64,000 bases of DNA from Myxococcus hansupus. Its GTDB lineage: Bacteria > Myxococcota > Myxococcia > Myxococcales > Myxococcaceae. Position numbers and translations under genes: made by a program. Below the pieces are notes generated by a model. It saw nothing but the letters and a program-made list of their open reading frames with translations, ran no database searches and was not told where the DNA came from. Every line of letters starts with the position of its first letter. The first letter of the stretch is position 1. The DNA lies in assembly GCF_000280925.3 (NCBI RefSeq), contig NZ_CP012109.1, positions 3,678,501-3,742,500 on the forward strand, read 5' to 3'. Of this stretch, positions 41,141-49,926 are shown one piece after another.

Positions 41141-41209
41141 GACCCCGCGTCTCCGACCCCTGCTGTGACGGGGCTGACGGCGGTGGCGTCCTCCGGCGCG
41201 CTGTTCCGC

Positions 41210-42010
41210 ATGGGGGAGTCCTCGGCGACGGAGGGGTTCTTCCGCCGCTGGAGCGGAGCGAGCGCCGTGGCGGTGGTCCTCCACGCGGGCGTCCTCGTGG
41301 CCGCGATGTCGGTGTCGTCGGAGGCGCCGAAGCGGGTGGTGGTCGAGGAGCCGGAGCTGGTGCTGCTGGCCCTCGCCGCGCCGCCGCCCCCGCCTCCCGC
41401 GGGAGGTGGAGCGCTCCGGCAGGCGCCGGCGAAGGCCGACGTCCCGCGGCAGGCGCGCCCCCGGCCCACGCCTCGCGTGGTGCCCGCACCGGTGACCCGG
41501 CCGGAGCCGGAGCCCGTGGCGGAGGTGAAGCCGGAAACGCCTCCCGAGCCCGTCGTGGAGCCTGTCTCCGAGCCCGAGCCCGAAGTCGCGCAGGCGCCCG
41601 CTGACACGGCCGCCGCGTCCGCGATGGGTGGGGTGGTGGGGGGCGTGGTCGGCGGGGTCGTGGGTGGCACGAAGGGCGGCATCGTCGGTTCCATGGCGGT
41701 GGGTGGCACCGGTGATGCGCTGAGCCTGAAGCAGGTCATGCGTCCTCCCACGGTGGTCAGCGCGGTGACGCCGGAGTACCCGCGGCTGGCGAAGCAGCGG
41801 AACATCGAGGGCGTGGTGGTGGTGCGCGTCATCGTTGGAACGGATGGCCGCGTGGAGCCGGAGCACACGAAGGTGATGCGCTCGGTGCCCGCGTTGGATG
41901 CGGCGGCGATCGCCGCGGTGAATCAGTGGCGCTTCACGCCGGCGCTCGGCCGTTCGGGGCGGCTGGCGCGCGTCATCATCGATGTGCCCGTCAATTTCTC
42001 GCTGAAGTGA
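41210..42010 (+). CDS. tonB: TonB-like energy transducer
   Basis: 266 residues from ATG 41210. The frame is open from GTG 41114, but that start would lie inside the operator, so I use the later ATG; no good ribosome site marks either. Membrane anchor GASAVAVVLHAGVLVAAMS near the N-terminus, Pro/Glu-rich periplasmic spacer (APPPPPPAGGG, EPVAEVKPETPPEPVVEPVSE), a Gly/Val-rich stretch (GGVVGGVVGGVVGGTKGG), then the TonB C-terminal domain (TPEYPRLAKQRNIEGVVVV, NQWRFTPA). It couples inner-membrane proton force to outer-membrane receptors. No exbB/exbD gene is adjacent. Confidence 0.87.
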   Translation: MGESSATEGFFRRWSGASAVAVVLHAGVLVAAMSVSSEAPKRVVVEEPELVLLALAAPPPPPPAGGGALRQAPAKADVPRQARPRPTPRVVPAPVTRPEPEPVAEVKPETPPEPVVEPVSEPEPEVAQAPADTAAASAMGGVVGGVVGGVVGGTKGGIVGSMAVGGTGDALSLKQVMRPPTVVSAVTPEYPRLAKQRNIEGVVVVRVIVGTDGRVEPEHTKVMRSVPALDAAAIAAVNQWRFTPALGRSGRLARVIIDVPVNFSLK

Positions 42011-42082
42011 GTGCCGGCGCGGGGTCGCGCCGGGTCCGCTCCAGTGTCGTCGCGCGCGGTTTGGCCGCGCACAGGCCGTCTC

Positions 42083-43426
42083 ATGCGCACTTTCCGAAAC
42101 ATCCTCTTCTGGATTCACCTCATCACGGGCATCGCCGCGGGCATCGTGATTGGCATCATGTCCTTCACGGGCGTGGTCATCGCCTTCGAGAAGCAGATCA
42201 TCGAGTGGGCGGAGCGCGACATCCGGACGGTGCAGGTGCCGTCTCCCGGCGCGGCCCGGCTCCCGGTGGAGGACCTGGTCGAGCGCGTCCGCGCCGTGCG
42301 GACCGATGGACAGCCGACGGCGGTGACGGTGTTTCCGGATCCCGCGTCGTCGGTGATCGTGAACATCGGCCGGGGCTCGGTGACCTTCATCCACCCGTAC
42401 ACGGGCGAGGTGCTGGGCAACGGGGCGGAGGGCGTGCGGGGCTTCTTCAGGTGGAACGTGGAGCTGCACCGGTGGCTCGTGGCCAGCGGTGACAACCGCC
42501 CCGTGGGCAAGGCCATCACTGGGGCGAGCAACGCGGTGTTCCTCTTCCTGGCCATCTCCGGCCTGTACCTGTGGTGGCCGCGCAAGTGGACGCTGCGCGC
42601 GATGCGGCCGTCGCTGTGGTTCCGGCGCGGGTTGAAGGGCAAGGCGCGGGATTGGAACTGGCACAACGTCATCGGGTTCTGGACGCTGCCGGTGATCATC
42701 GTGCTCGCGGGGTCGGGCATGGTCATCTCGTACAAGTGGGCGTCCAACCTGGTGTTCACGGTGATGGGCAGCCCGGCGCCCACGACGCAGGGGCCTCCGG
42801 GTTCGGGGTCGGTGAAGGTGCCGGCACCCACGGAGCCCACGCCGCGCAAGCCCTTGGACGAGCTCATGGCCGAGGCGCGGAAGACGTCGCCCAACTGGGA
42901 GTACGTCGTGCTGCGCCTGGGCGGTGGCAACGCGCGTCCGGCGGGTGCGCAGGCGCCGGGGGGCAAGGGGCAAGGGGGCCGCGAGGGCGCGCCGGAGGCA
43001 CAGGTGAAGGCCGAGGGGGCTCCGGCCGACGTAGTGCCGGACGCTCAGGGCAAGCGGGGCCGGGGCAAGGGCGACGCGGACGGTGTGGACGCGGTGTCGT
43101 TCTCCGTGCGTGAGAAGGACGCCTGGCCCCTGTTCTCGTCTCAGCAGGTGTCGCTGAACCCCTTCACGGGCGAAGTGGCGAAGCTGGAGGGCTATGCCGA
43201 CTACAACAGTGGCCGCAAGGCACGGAGCTGGCTCCGCTTCCTCCACACGGGCGAGGCGCTGGGGCTGATCGGTCAGCTCGTGGCCGCCATCGCCTCGCTG
43301 GGCGGCGTGTTCCTGACCTACACCGGCTTCGCCCTGGCGTGGCGCCGGTTCTTCCCCCGTCGCCGGCGCGCGACGACGGAGGCCAAGGCGGAGCCCGTCA
43401 CCGCGGAGTCCGAGCGCGCGGCCTGA
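42083..43426 (+). CDS. PepSY-domain membrane protein
   Basis: 447 residues from ATG 42083. Membrane segments: ILFWIHLITGIAAGIVIGIMS at the N-terminus, AVFLFLAISGLYLWWP, FWTLPVIIVLAGSGMVISY, and LIGQLVAAIASLGGVFLTYTG near the end. PepSY-like periplasmic segments have VTFIHPYTGEVLGNG and VSLNPFTGEVAKLEG. A Gly/Ala/Lys/Glu-rich insert (about 295-350) interrupts the second loop. PepSY_TM proteins are found in siderophore and iron-regulated operons, where some reduce or process ferric complexes. It lies 72 bases after tonB and is probably Fur-controlled with it. Confidence 0.85.
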   Translation: MRTFRNILFWIHLITGIAAGIVIGIMSFTGVVIAFEKQIIEWAERDIRTVQVPSPGAARLPVEDLVERVRAVRTDGQPTAVTVFPDPASSVIVNIGRGSVTFIHPYTGEVLGNGAEGVRGFFRWNVELHRWLVASGDNRPVGKAITGASNAVFLFLAISGLYLWWPRKWTLRAMRPSLWFRRGLKGKARDWNWHNVIGFWTLPVIIVLAGSGMVISYKWASNLVFTVMGSPAPTTQGPPGSGSVKVPAPTEPTPRKPLDELMAEARKTSPNWEYVVLRLGGGNARPAGAQAPGGKGQGGREGAPEAQVKAEGAPADVVPDAQGKRGRGKGDADGVDAVSFSVREKDAWPLFSSQQVSLNPFTGEVAKLEGYADYNSGRKARSWLRFLHTGEALGLIGQLVAAIASLGGVFLTYTGFALAWRRFFPRRRRATTEAKAEPVTAESERAA

Positions 43427-43445
43427 GCCCAGGGATAACAGCCCC

Positions 43446-43491
43446 CCTCGTGAGCGTGACGGGTTCGCTCGTCATCCTCCCACTCACGAGG
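43446..43491. terminator. Nested hairpin between convergent PepSY and helicase genes
   Basis: CCTCGTGAG (43446-43454) pairs with CTCACGAGG (43483-43491), and an inner TGACG/CGTCA stem closes the loop. The two genes converge here. Flanking sequence on the minus side is GC-rich without a T tract. Confidence 0.55.
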
Positions 43492-43521
43492 TGGGCACTT
43501 TCGAAGCGACGCCGAAAGGGC

Positions 43522-45261
43522 TCAGTTTCGGTCCTTCCGGACCAGCACCTTCTTGCCCCGCAGCGTGGCGTTCTTCAGCGCGGCGATGATGCGGTTGGCG
43601 TCGGACTCGGGGACCTCCACCAACGAGAAGGTGTCGCCAATCTGGATGGCGCCAATCTTCGAGGACTCGACGCCCGCCTCGCCCGCGATGGCACCCACGA
43701 GGTCGGCGGGGCGCATGCCCGCGTGACGGCCCGCTCCAATCCACAGCCGGGTGACATCCCACGTCGGGGGCGCCCCACGGGACTTCGGGCCCCGCTCCGA
43801 CGGTCCTGACCGCCCCGACGGACCACCGAACTTGCCGCCCGGACGGTCCTTCCGCTCCTGCGGCGGCGCGACGACGGGAATCTCCGTCTCCTCGGCGTCA
43901 CGGCCCTCGTCCTGGGCGTCATGGAGGAGCTTCACCGCGGCGGCGGCGATGTCCATGGGGTCGAACTCGCTGGCCAGTCCCTCCACCACGCTGCGGAGAG
44001 AGTCGAACTCACCGGCCACCAGCGTCTCGCGCAGGGACTCGCGGAGCAGCTCCTGTCGCTTCTCGCGCATGTCCGCGACGGTGGGGACGGTGGCCACTTC
44101 GATGCGCTGGCCCGTGACGCGCTCGATGTTGCGCAGCAGCCGGTGCTCGCGCGGCTCCACCAGGGTGATGGCCACGCCCTCACGGCCGGCGCGACCCGTG
44201 CGGCCGATGCGGTGCACGTAGGCTTCGGGCGCGTTGGGCACGTCGAAGTTCACCACGTGCGACAGGCGGGGGATGTCCAGGCCGCGCGCGGCGACGTCGG
44301 TGGCCACCAGCAGGTCGGTGCCCTGGGACTTGAGCTGCTTGATGACGCGGTCGCGCTGCTCCTGCGTCATGCCGCCGTGCAGGGCGTGGGCGCGCCAGCC
44401 GCGGCCATTCAGCGACACCGTGAGGTCATCCACCTCCGTGCGCGTGCGGCAGAAGATGATGGCGGCGGTGGGGGACTCCACGTCGAGCAGGCGGCCCAGC
44501 GTGGCGATCTTGAACGCGCGCGGGACGACGTAGGCCGTCTGGCGGACGCGGGGCATCTCGCCCTGTTCCACCTTCTCGCGGGCGATCTTCACGCGCACGG
44601 GCTCGTGCAGGTGGCGCTCGGCGATGCTGGCGATGCGCGGGGGCAGGGTGGCCGAGAAGAGGGCCGTCTGCCGGTCCTCGGGCGTGCCGGAGAGGATGGC
44701 CTCCAGGTCGTCGGCGAAGCCCATGTCGAGCATCTCGTCGGCCTCGTCGAGCACCACCATCCGCACGTCGTCGAGCTGGAGCGTGCCCCGGCGCAGGTGG
44801 TCCAGCGCACGGCCCGGCGTCGCGACCACGACATCCACGCCGCGCTTCAGGACGCGGAGCTGCTGGCCGATGACCTGCCCGCCGTACAGGGGCAGCACGG
44901 AGACGCCGAGCTTCTGGCCGTAGCGGTGGATGGCCTCGGACACCTGCATGGCCAGCTCGCGGGTGGGGACCAGGACCAGGGCGGACGTGGTGTGGGGCTT
45001 ACACGCACCTGGCGTGACATGGTTGAGCAGGGGCAGCGCGAAGGCGGCCGTCTTGCCGGTGCCGGTGGCGGCGATGCCGAGCAGGTCCTTCCCGCCCAGG
45101 AGCGGCGGGAGGGCCGCGGCCTGGATGGGGGTGGGCTCCTCGTAGCCAAGCGCACTGAGGGCCTCGACGAGCGCGGGCTTGAGGCCCAGGGATTCGAACG
45201 TGGCGTCGGACGGGGCGGGGGTCGGGGGGGCTTTCACGGCCGGGGCTTGTACCACCGGCAC
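43522..45261 (-). CDS. DEAD-box RNA helicase with DbpA-type RNA-binding domain
   Basis: 579 residues from GTG 45261 (AGGGGCG about 10 bases ahead). Motifs in order: ATGTGKT, PTRELAMQV, VLDEADEMLDMGF, SATLPPR, IFCRTRTEVDDL and HRIGRTGRAGR. The last 80 residues (PTWDVTRLWIGAGRHAGMRP, GDTFSLVEVPESDANRII) form the DbpA C-terminal RRM-like domain that directs helicases to rRNA or structured RNA. An acidic/Gly-rich linker lies between. Likely roles are ribosome assembly, RNA decay and cold adaptation. Related to CsdA/DeaD and DbpA; which of these I cannot decide. Confidence 0.93.
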   Translation of the reverse strand: MPVVQAPAVKAPPTPAPSDATFESLGLKPALVEALSALGYEEPTPIQAAALPPLLGGKDLLGIAATGTGKTAAFALPLLNHVTPGACKPHTTSALVLVPTRELAMQVSEAIHRYGQKLGVSVLPLYGGQVIGQQLRVLKRGVDVVVATPGRALDHLRRGTLQLDDVRMVVLDEADEMLDMGFADDLEAILSGTPEDRQTALFSATLPPRIASIAERHLHEPVRVKIAREKVEQGEMPRVRQTAYVVPRAFKIATLGRLLDVESPTAAIIFCRTRTEVDDLTVSLNGRGWRAHALHGGMTQEQRDRVIKQLKSQGTDLLVATDVAARGLDIPRLSHVVNFDVPNAPEAYVHRIGRTGRAGREGVAITLVEPREHRLLRNIERVTGQRIEVATVPTVADMREKRQELLRESLRETLVAGEFDSLRSVVEGLASEFDPMDIAAAAVKLLHDAQDEGRDAEETEIPVVAPPQERKDRPGGKFGGPSGRSGPSERGPKSRGAPPTWDVTRLWIGAGRHAGMRPADLVGAIAGEAGVESSKIGAIQIGDTFSLVEVPESDANRIIAALKNATLRGKKVLVRKDRN

Positions 45262-45461
45262 TGGCCGCGTGCGCCCCTAGAATGGCGGGAGGGGCCGCAC
45301 CCTGAACAGTTTCGGGGTCGGGGGGGGACACTGTGCGACGCCGCACGAACGGCCTGTCCGAGTGCCCAACCCGGGCCTGGCGCCTGGCTTCGCCGCATGC
45401 GTGGCGGGGGTCATCTCTGGCTCACTGGTCGGTGTGCTCCGGCCGGAAGTAAGACGCGCGC

Positions 45462-46931
45462 ATGCGCCCGCTTTGCATGTTCTTGCTTCTGGTGTGGGGT
45501 CTCCTCATTCCGCTGGCCGCGGGTGCCCAGGTGGTGGTCATCAGCGGCCGTCCCGTGGCGCCCCTGCCCGGGACGCCGGGGGTGGGCCTTTGCTCCGCGG
45601 CGAGAGTCTCTCGGAGTCCCGCGGCGGACTTCCCTCAAAGCCAGTGGGCCTACATTCCTGGCATCAATGCTTTCCTGGATGCGGACCCCGGCAGCCGCAT
45701 TGACTCCGTGGTGCAGACGCCCCTGGACCTGTCCAACAACCTCAATGATGGAAGGACGCTGAGCTACGGCGATTTCCAGGGGGCTGTCGCCGGTTGTCCC
45801 GCTGGCGGGTGTGGCTTCATCTACAACGATGACCTCACGTCCTTCGCGACGCGCCTGCGTGGCTACCTCGCGGTGACGAGCGACATGGCCGGCAGGTCCC
45901 TGCAGTTCGGGTTCTATGCGGATGAGTCCGTGAGCCTGACGATCATCGACGGCAATCAGGCGCACCATCCGCTCATCAACCGGCCGCCGACGATTGGTTT
46001 TCCGACGTGGCGTGCCGCCAAGACGGTCCGGTTCGAGCAGCCCGGGCTCTACGGCGTGGAGGTGCTCTACACGAACATCGGTCAGCACGCCGCCCTCGAG
46101 CTGTCACTCCGGGACGGAGACGGGGACCTCGCTGACTTCGAGCGACAAGCGACCACACCGCCCATCATCCGACTGGATGCCGCGGGTTTCGTGCTCATGA
46201 CGCCCGAGCTGTTCCACCAGACGGAGTCGGGGTGGCCTTCCTTCCCGGTCTCCACCGAGTGTGCCCAATGCAATCGCCAGTCCGCCAATGCGCCTGGGAA
46301 TGGCGGCTGCGAAGCGGGCTTCCGTTGCAATGCCGCGGCGCTGTGCGCGCGATGTGATTCCTTGAATGCTTGTGGGGAGTCCTGCTCGCCTTGCGGAGCA
46401 TCGGCGCCCTATTGCGTGAGTCAGGCCGAAGGCTTCGCCTGTGCGGAGTGCCGGGGTGACAACGACTGCTGGGTGACGGAGGAATGCCGCGTGCCCACCT
46501 GCTCGGAGACGGGGAGGTGCGCCTCGAACCTCGCGGAAGACGGAACTGCGTGCCGTGGAGGCACCTGCCAGCAAGGTGAGTGCATGCGCGTGGACGCGGG
46601 GACTCCCGACGCGGGCGAGGTGGATGGGGGCGCCCACCCGGACGAGGACGGAGGTTCCGCGAACGAGGACGGTGGAACCTCGGACGATGATGGCGGCTCC
46701 GCGGATGAGGACGGTGGCTCCAGCGCTGAAGAGGATGGCGGCTCCGCGAATGCGGATGGCGGCTCCACGGTGGACTCAGGTGTGCCGGGAGGGGACGCGG
46801 GCGCTGTGGATGGCGGCGCGGAGGCGCCCCCGGCGTCCGAGGCTGGCTGCGGGTGCCAGGGCGGTCCGTCCGCGTTGTTCCCCACGTCCCTGCTCGTGCT
46901 GGCGCGTGTCGTCAGGCGTGGACGGCGATAG
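45462..46931 (+). CDS. TraA-like Cys-rich surface protein with MYXO-CTERM-type tail
   Basis: 489 residues. Signal peptide (MFLLLVWGLLIPLAAGA-QV). A PA14/lectin-like domain covers about 50-270 (SLQFGFYADESVSLTI, PGLYGVEVLYTNIGQHAALEL). A Cys-rich segment of short EGF-like repeats follows (280-360; CNRQSANAPGNGGCEAGFRC, CDSLNACGESCSPCG). An acidic Asp/Gly/Ser stalk of DEDGGS/ADEDGG units comes next, then a C-terminal GCGCQ motif, a hydrophobic stretch and basic VVRRGRR. The tail matches the MYXO-CTERM sorting signal that anchors myxobacterial surface proteins after processing. The whole domain order resembles TraA, the outer-membrane-exchange receptor, though it is shorter. Whether it is a TraA paralogue or another lectin is open. 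Confidence 0.75.
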   Translation: MRPLCMFLLLVWGLLIPLAAGAQVVVISGRPVAPLPGTPGVGLCSAARVSRSPAADFPQSQWAYIPGINAFLDADPGSRIDSVVQTPLDLSNNLNDGRTLSYGDFQGAVAGCPAGGCGFIYNDDLTSFATRLRGYLAVTSDMAGRSLQFGFYADESVSLTIIDGNQAHHPLINRPPTIGFPTWRAAKTVRFEQPGLYGVEVLYTNIGQHAALELSLRDGDGDLADFERQATTPPIIRLDAAGFVLMTPELFHQTESGWPSFPVSTECAQCNRQSANAPGNGGCEAGFRCNAAALCARCDSLNACGESCSPCGASAPYCVSQAEGFACAECRGDNDCWVTEECRVPTCSETGRCASNLAEDGTACRGGTCQQGECMRVDAGTPDAGEVDGGAHPDEDGGSANEDGGTSDDDGGSADEDGGSSAEEDGGSANADGGSTVDSGVPGGDAGAVDGGAEAPPASEAGCGCQGGPSALFPTSLLVLARVVRRGRR

Positions 46932-47102
46932 GGCACGCCGCACTTCCTGAGGCGGGAAGCGTGCCTTCAGTGTTGCGAGGGCGCGCTGACGTAAGCCTCA
47001 CGGATCGATGGGGCAGGCACTTGTCTGGAATTCAATTCCTCTCATGCTGCCCATCCAGCACGGCCGTGGCTTCCGTCAGCCTGCACGGTATCGTGACCTC
47101 AA

Positions 47103-48032
47103 ATGACACTTGGCTATTTGATTGTCGGTCATGCCCTGGCCCTCCTGTCTGGGCCTCCCCATGCGTTCGAAGCCAACGGCTGTGCCGCTCCGGAGCCCGC
47201 GCCTTCCTGGGTGGCGAAGTTCGCGCCCACAACCTCCGACTGCTCCATGGACTCGACGGTCCCCGGCCCGCAGTGGCTTCCCACGGCGGTGCTGCGCATT
47301 CCCGTGGTGGTCCATGTCGTCGCGGACAATGCCTGCGTGAATGGCAACGTCTCGGACGCGTTGGTCCACAGCCAGATGGCGGTCCTCAACGAGGACTTCC
47401 GCGCGCTGGCCGGCACGCCGGGCGCGGGTGGGGTGGATAGCAAGATTGAGTTCTTCCTCGCCACCGTGGACCCCTCGGGCAACCCGACCACGGGCATTCA
47501 GCGTTACTGCAACACGACGTGGTACCAGGACTCGGGCAGCTACTGGCTCAGCAGCGCCTGGGACCCGGCGCGCTATGTGAACATCTACACCCACAGCGCC
47601 GGTGGTTCGCGAGGGTATGTGCCCTTCCTCCCCGCGGATCCCTCGGCCGCCGTGGGGCAGCCGCAGGACCGGATGGTCATCAACTGGCTGGCCGTCGGAC
47701 GGGTGGGGCCTTTCCCGCCGTACCACACCGGTCGCACCGTCACGCACGAGATGGGCCACTACCTGGGCCTCTTCCACACGTACTACGCGGGATGCGGCAC
47801 GGCGTCCGCGCCGGCCTGCTACACCACCGGAGACCGCATCTGCGACACCCCTCCCAACGCCACCTCCCACAAGGGGTGCACCGCGGGGATCACGAGCTGC
47901 GGCGGCGTGCCGGTGCCCATCCAGAACTACATGGAGCTGACGGACGACACCTGCATGACGGGCTTCACCGCGGAGCAGGTACAGCGCATGCGGTGCACCC
48001 TGGCCACCTACCGCCCGGACCTGGCGCAGTAG
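47103..48032 (+). CDS. M43 (pappalysin-like) zinc metalloprotease
   Basis: 309 residues with a weak signal peptide (MTLGYLIVGHALALLSGPPHA). The active site TVTHEMGHYLGLFH is the extended HExxHxxGxxH motif of metzincins. The Met-turn region is YMELTDDTCMTGF. Cysteine pairs (CGTASAPAC, CDTPPN, CTAGITSC) match M43 family members such as ulilysin. A secreted protease is expected. A possible prodomain lies at residues 25-70. It follows the MYXO-CTERM gene by 171 bases and may be co-expressed with it. Confidence 0.88.
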   Translation: MTLGYLIVGHALALLSGPPHAFEANGCAAPEPAPSWVAKFAPTTSDCSMDSTVPGPQWLPTAVLRIPVVVHVVADNACVNGNVSDALVHSQMAVLNEDFRALAGTPGAGGVDSKIEFFLATVDPSGNPTTGIQRYCNTTWYQDSGSYWLSSAWDPARYVNIYTHSAGGSRGYVPFLPADPSAAVGQPQDRMVINWLAVGRVGPFPPYHTGRTVTHEMGHYLGLFHTYYAGCGTASAPACYTTGDRICDTPPNATSHKGCTAGITSCGGVPVPIQNYMELTDDTCMTGFTAEQVQRMRCTLATYRPDLAQ

Positions 48033-48058
48033 CCTCGGGCCTTCGTTGCTGCAAGTGA

Positions 48059-48865
48059 TCACCAAGCCCTGCGTCTGTGCTTGGTGAGCACTTCGCGCCG
48101 CCCCACGCCATCCAGCCAGATGCAGCGGCATTCCGAGTCGCTGCCCCCTGGGATGTTGATGACCTGTTCCAGGTGTTCGCTGTGTGCGCAGAACGGCTGT
48201 CGGTACAGGCGCGCGAGCCTTGCCGTGACGTGCTCCCAGTCCTCGGCCTCCTGTTGGAGCGAGCGCCATGGTCGCGCCTCCCAGGCGATGGAGACCGAGT
48301 AGGTGAATCTGTAGTGCACGCCATCCACGATGGGGTGCGAGTGCTCATAGGGGGACGCAGGCTCCCGTGGCGGTCGGATGCTCTCCGTCATGCGCGCCTG
48401 GGAACCTGGAACACCCAGGAGCGGGGAGAGTCTCTCCGTGAGCAGGGCAGGCTCCAGACGGGTCGCGCTGGAGATGCGGCCCACGGGATGCGAGGCGGGC
48501 CCGGCGATGATGAGCGTGCCGGACTCATCGAGCGCTGATGTCTCGACGTCGACGTGCAGCATGTCTCCCGTCGGTGTCAGGAGGACAAACGTATAGGGGC
48601 TGATGCGCTCGTCCGAGGCGAGCACGTGGCAGCGCGTGTCCTGGGCACATGCCGAGGCGTGCCTCAGCTCCTCTTCAAGGGACGTCGCGGGCAGGTACAC
48701 CTCCACCCGCCATGGGAAGTCGCCGCCGCCTCGAGGATGCGATTCGACCCACACCTCGTCAGCGACCGGTTCGCGGTTGATGGCGAAGACGCGCGCCGCA
48801 AAGCGCTGCTCGAGCCAGGTGCGAAGTTCCAAGTCGGAGATGTGTCGTGAGCCGTACCACTCCAT
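48059..48865 (-). CDS. Hypothetical protein
   Basis: 268 residues from ATG 48865; the frame opens at 48940, inside the MCE gene. I do not recognise the family. No signal peptide or membrane segment. The sequence is mixed alpha/beta with clusters of Trp, Arg and His (ARPWRSLQQEAEDWEHV, HSEHLEQVINIPGGSDS). DNA is slightly richer in A/T than neighbours. It ends 26 bases from the stop of the convergent protease gene and follows the MCE operon on the same strand. Confidence 0.55.
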   Translation of the reverse strand: MEWYGSRHISDLELRTWLEQRFAARVFAINREPVADEVWVESHPRGGGDFPWRVEVYLPATSLEEELRHASACAQDTRCHVLASDERISPYTFVLLTPTGDMLHVDVETSALDESGTLIIAGPASHPVGRISSATRLEPALLTERLSPLLGVPGSQARMTESIRPPREPASPYEHSHPIVDGVHYRFTYSVSIAWEARPWRSLQQEAEDWEHVTARLARLYRQPFCAHSEHLEQVINIPGGSDSECRCIWLDGVGRREVLTKHRRRAW

Positions 48866-48915
48866 GGCGAAGGGTATAGCTCGGTTCACCGCAGCCTTTT
48901 CGAGACGGCCTTGGC

Positions 48916-49926
48916 TCAGTCCTTCCAGAGCACCTTCCACGGGTGTTTGCGGAGGTCCGTCACCAGCGAACGCAGCTCATCGTAGAGCGTGCCATCCTGA
49001 AGGGCCGCGCCCACGCTGCCCTCGCCGGCTTCAATCTTCGCCAGCACCCGGTCCGCCCGGGAGGCGATGCTCTCCAACTGCCCCGAAGCCGCCGTGAGGC
49101 GCTCCAGGGCGACCTTCACGCGCTCGCCGTCTTCCGGCCCCAGCGGGCCCGTGATGGCCGCCAGACCGTCCAGCGTCGTCCCCGCGGACTTCGTCAGCCC
49201 CGGCAAATCCCGCCGCACCACCGAGGCCACCGCCGACGCGTCGTCGAGCATCCGCGCGCCCTTGCCGCCGGGTTGGAAGGCTTCCCGCGCGAGCCCCGAG
49301 AGCTGCCGCAGGTCCTTCGACGCGGCCGCCAGCTCCGTGGCCAGCACCTTCAGGTCGCCCTGGTTCTCCTGAAGCAACTGGTCCAGGGTCCGCGCCAGCC
49401 GCGACACATTCGCGGCGAGGCCACGGATGGCCTCGGGGTCCTCCTCGAGCATCTGCGACAGCAGGTCCACGAAGCGCGTGAGCTGCTCCGCGAGCACGTC
49501 CAGCCGGGGCGCGTCCGTCCCCCGCACGGAGGTCCCGGCGGGCAGCCGCTCCTGCGCCGAGCCCGGGTTCAGCTCCAGGTACGGCTCGCCCAGGATGCCC
49601 ACCGTGGCCACGGTGACGCGCGCGTCCTTGCGCAGCGAACCCACGGCCTCGGGTGACACCGCGAGCTCCATCCGGACGGGCAGGGGACGGCCCTGTGCAT
49701 CCCGCCGTTCGGGCTGGAGCTGGATGTCCTTCACGCGCCCCACCTGCACGCCGCCCAGCTTCACCGGGGCGCCCTCCACCACGTTGCCCGTGTGGCCGAA
49801 GTCCACCGCGAGCCCCGTCTCCGAGCCCAGGTTCAATTCGCCCATCAGGAACAACAGCACCAGCACGCTCACGATGGCGGCCAGCACCAGCGCGCCCACC
49901 TTCAGCTCCAGCCGTCGCTCATCCAT
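48916..49926 (-). CDS. MlaD/MCE-family substrate-binding protein
   Basis: 336 residues. One N-terminal membrane anchor (VGALVLAAIVSVLVLLFLMG), then an MCE domain at about 35-115 (VDFGHTGNVVEGAPVKLGGV, VGRVKDIQL, VATVGILGEPYLELNPG), then a long helical tail to the end (many Leu heptads, for example LARTLDQLLQENQGDLKVLA). MCE proteins form hexameric rings or tunnels that carry lipids across the periplasm; the long helices could form a needle. Last of five overlapping genes; its start overlaps the preceding ATPase by 8 bases. Confidence 0.92.
   Translation of the reverse strand: MDERRLELKVGALVLAAIVSVLVLLFLMGELNLGSETGLAVDFGHTGNVVEGAPVKLGGVQVGRVKDIQLQPERRDAQGRPLPVRMELAVSPEAVGSLRKDARVTVATVGILGEPYLELNPGSAQERLPAGTSVRGTDAPRLDVLAEQLTRFVDLLSQMLEEDPEAIRGLAANVSRLARTLDQLLQENQGDLKVLATELAAASKDLRQLSGLAREAFQPGGKGARMLDDASAVASVVRRDLPGLTKSAGTTLDGLAAITGPLGPEDGERVKVALERLTAASGQLESIASRADRVLAKIEAGEGSVGAALQDGTLYDELRSLVTDLRKHPWKVLWKD

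Noticed and set aside
41114-41209. GTG 41114 as the tonB start
   Set aside because: It falls inside the Fur-box-like operator and at the predicted transcription start, leaving no room for a ribosome binding site; ATG 41210 still leaves the membrane anchor intact.
41063-43246. Minus-strand frame of 727 codons across tonB and PepSY
   Set aside because: Both plus-strand genes have clear family motifs; the minus frame is a shadow.
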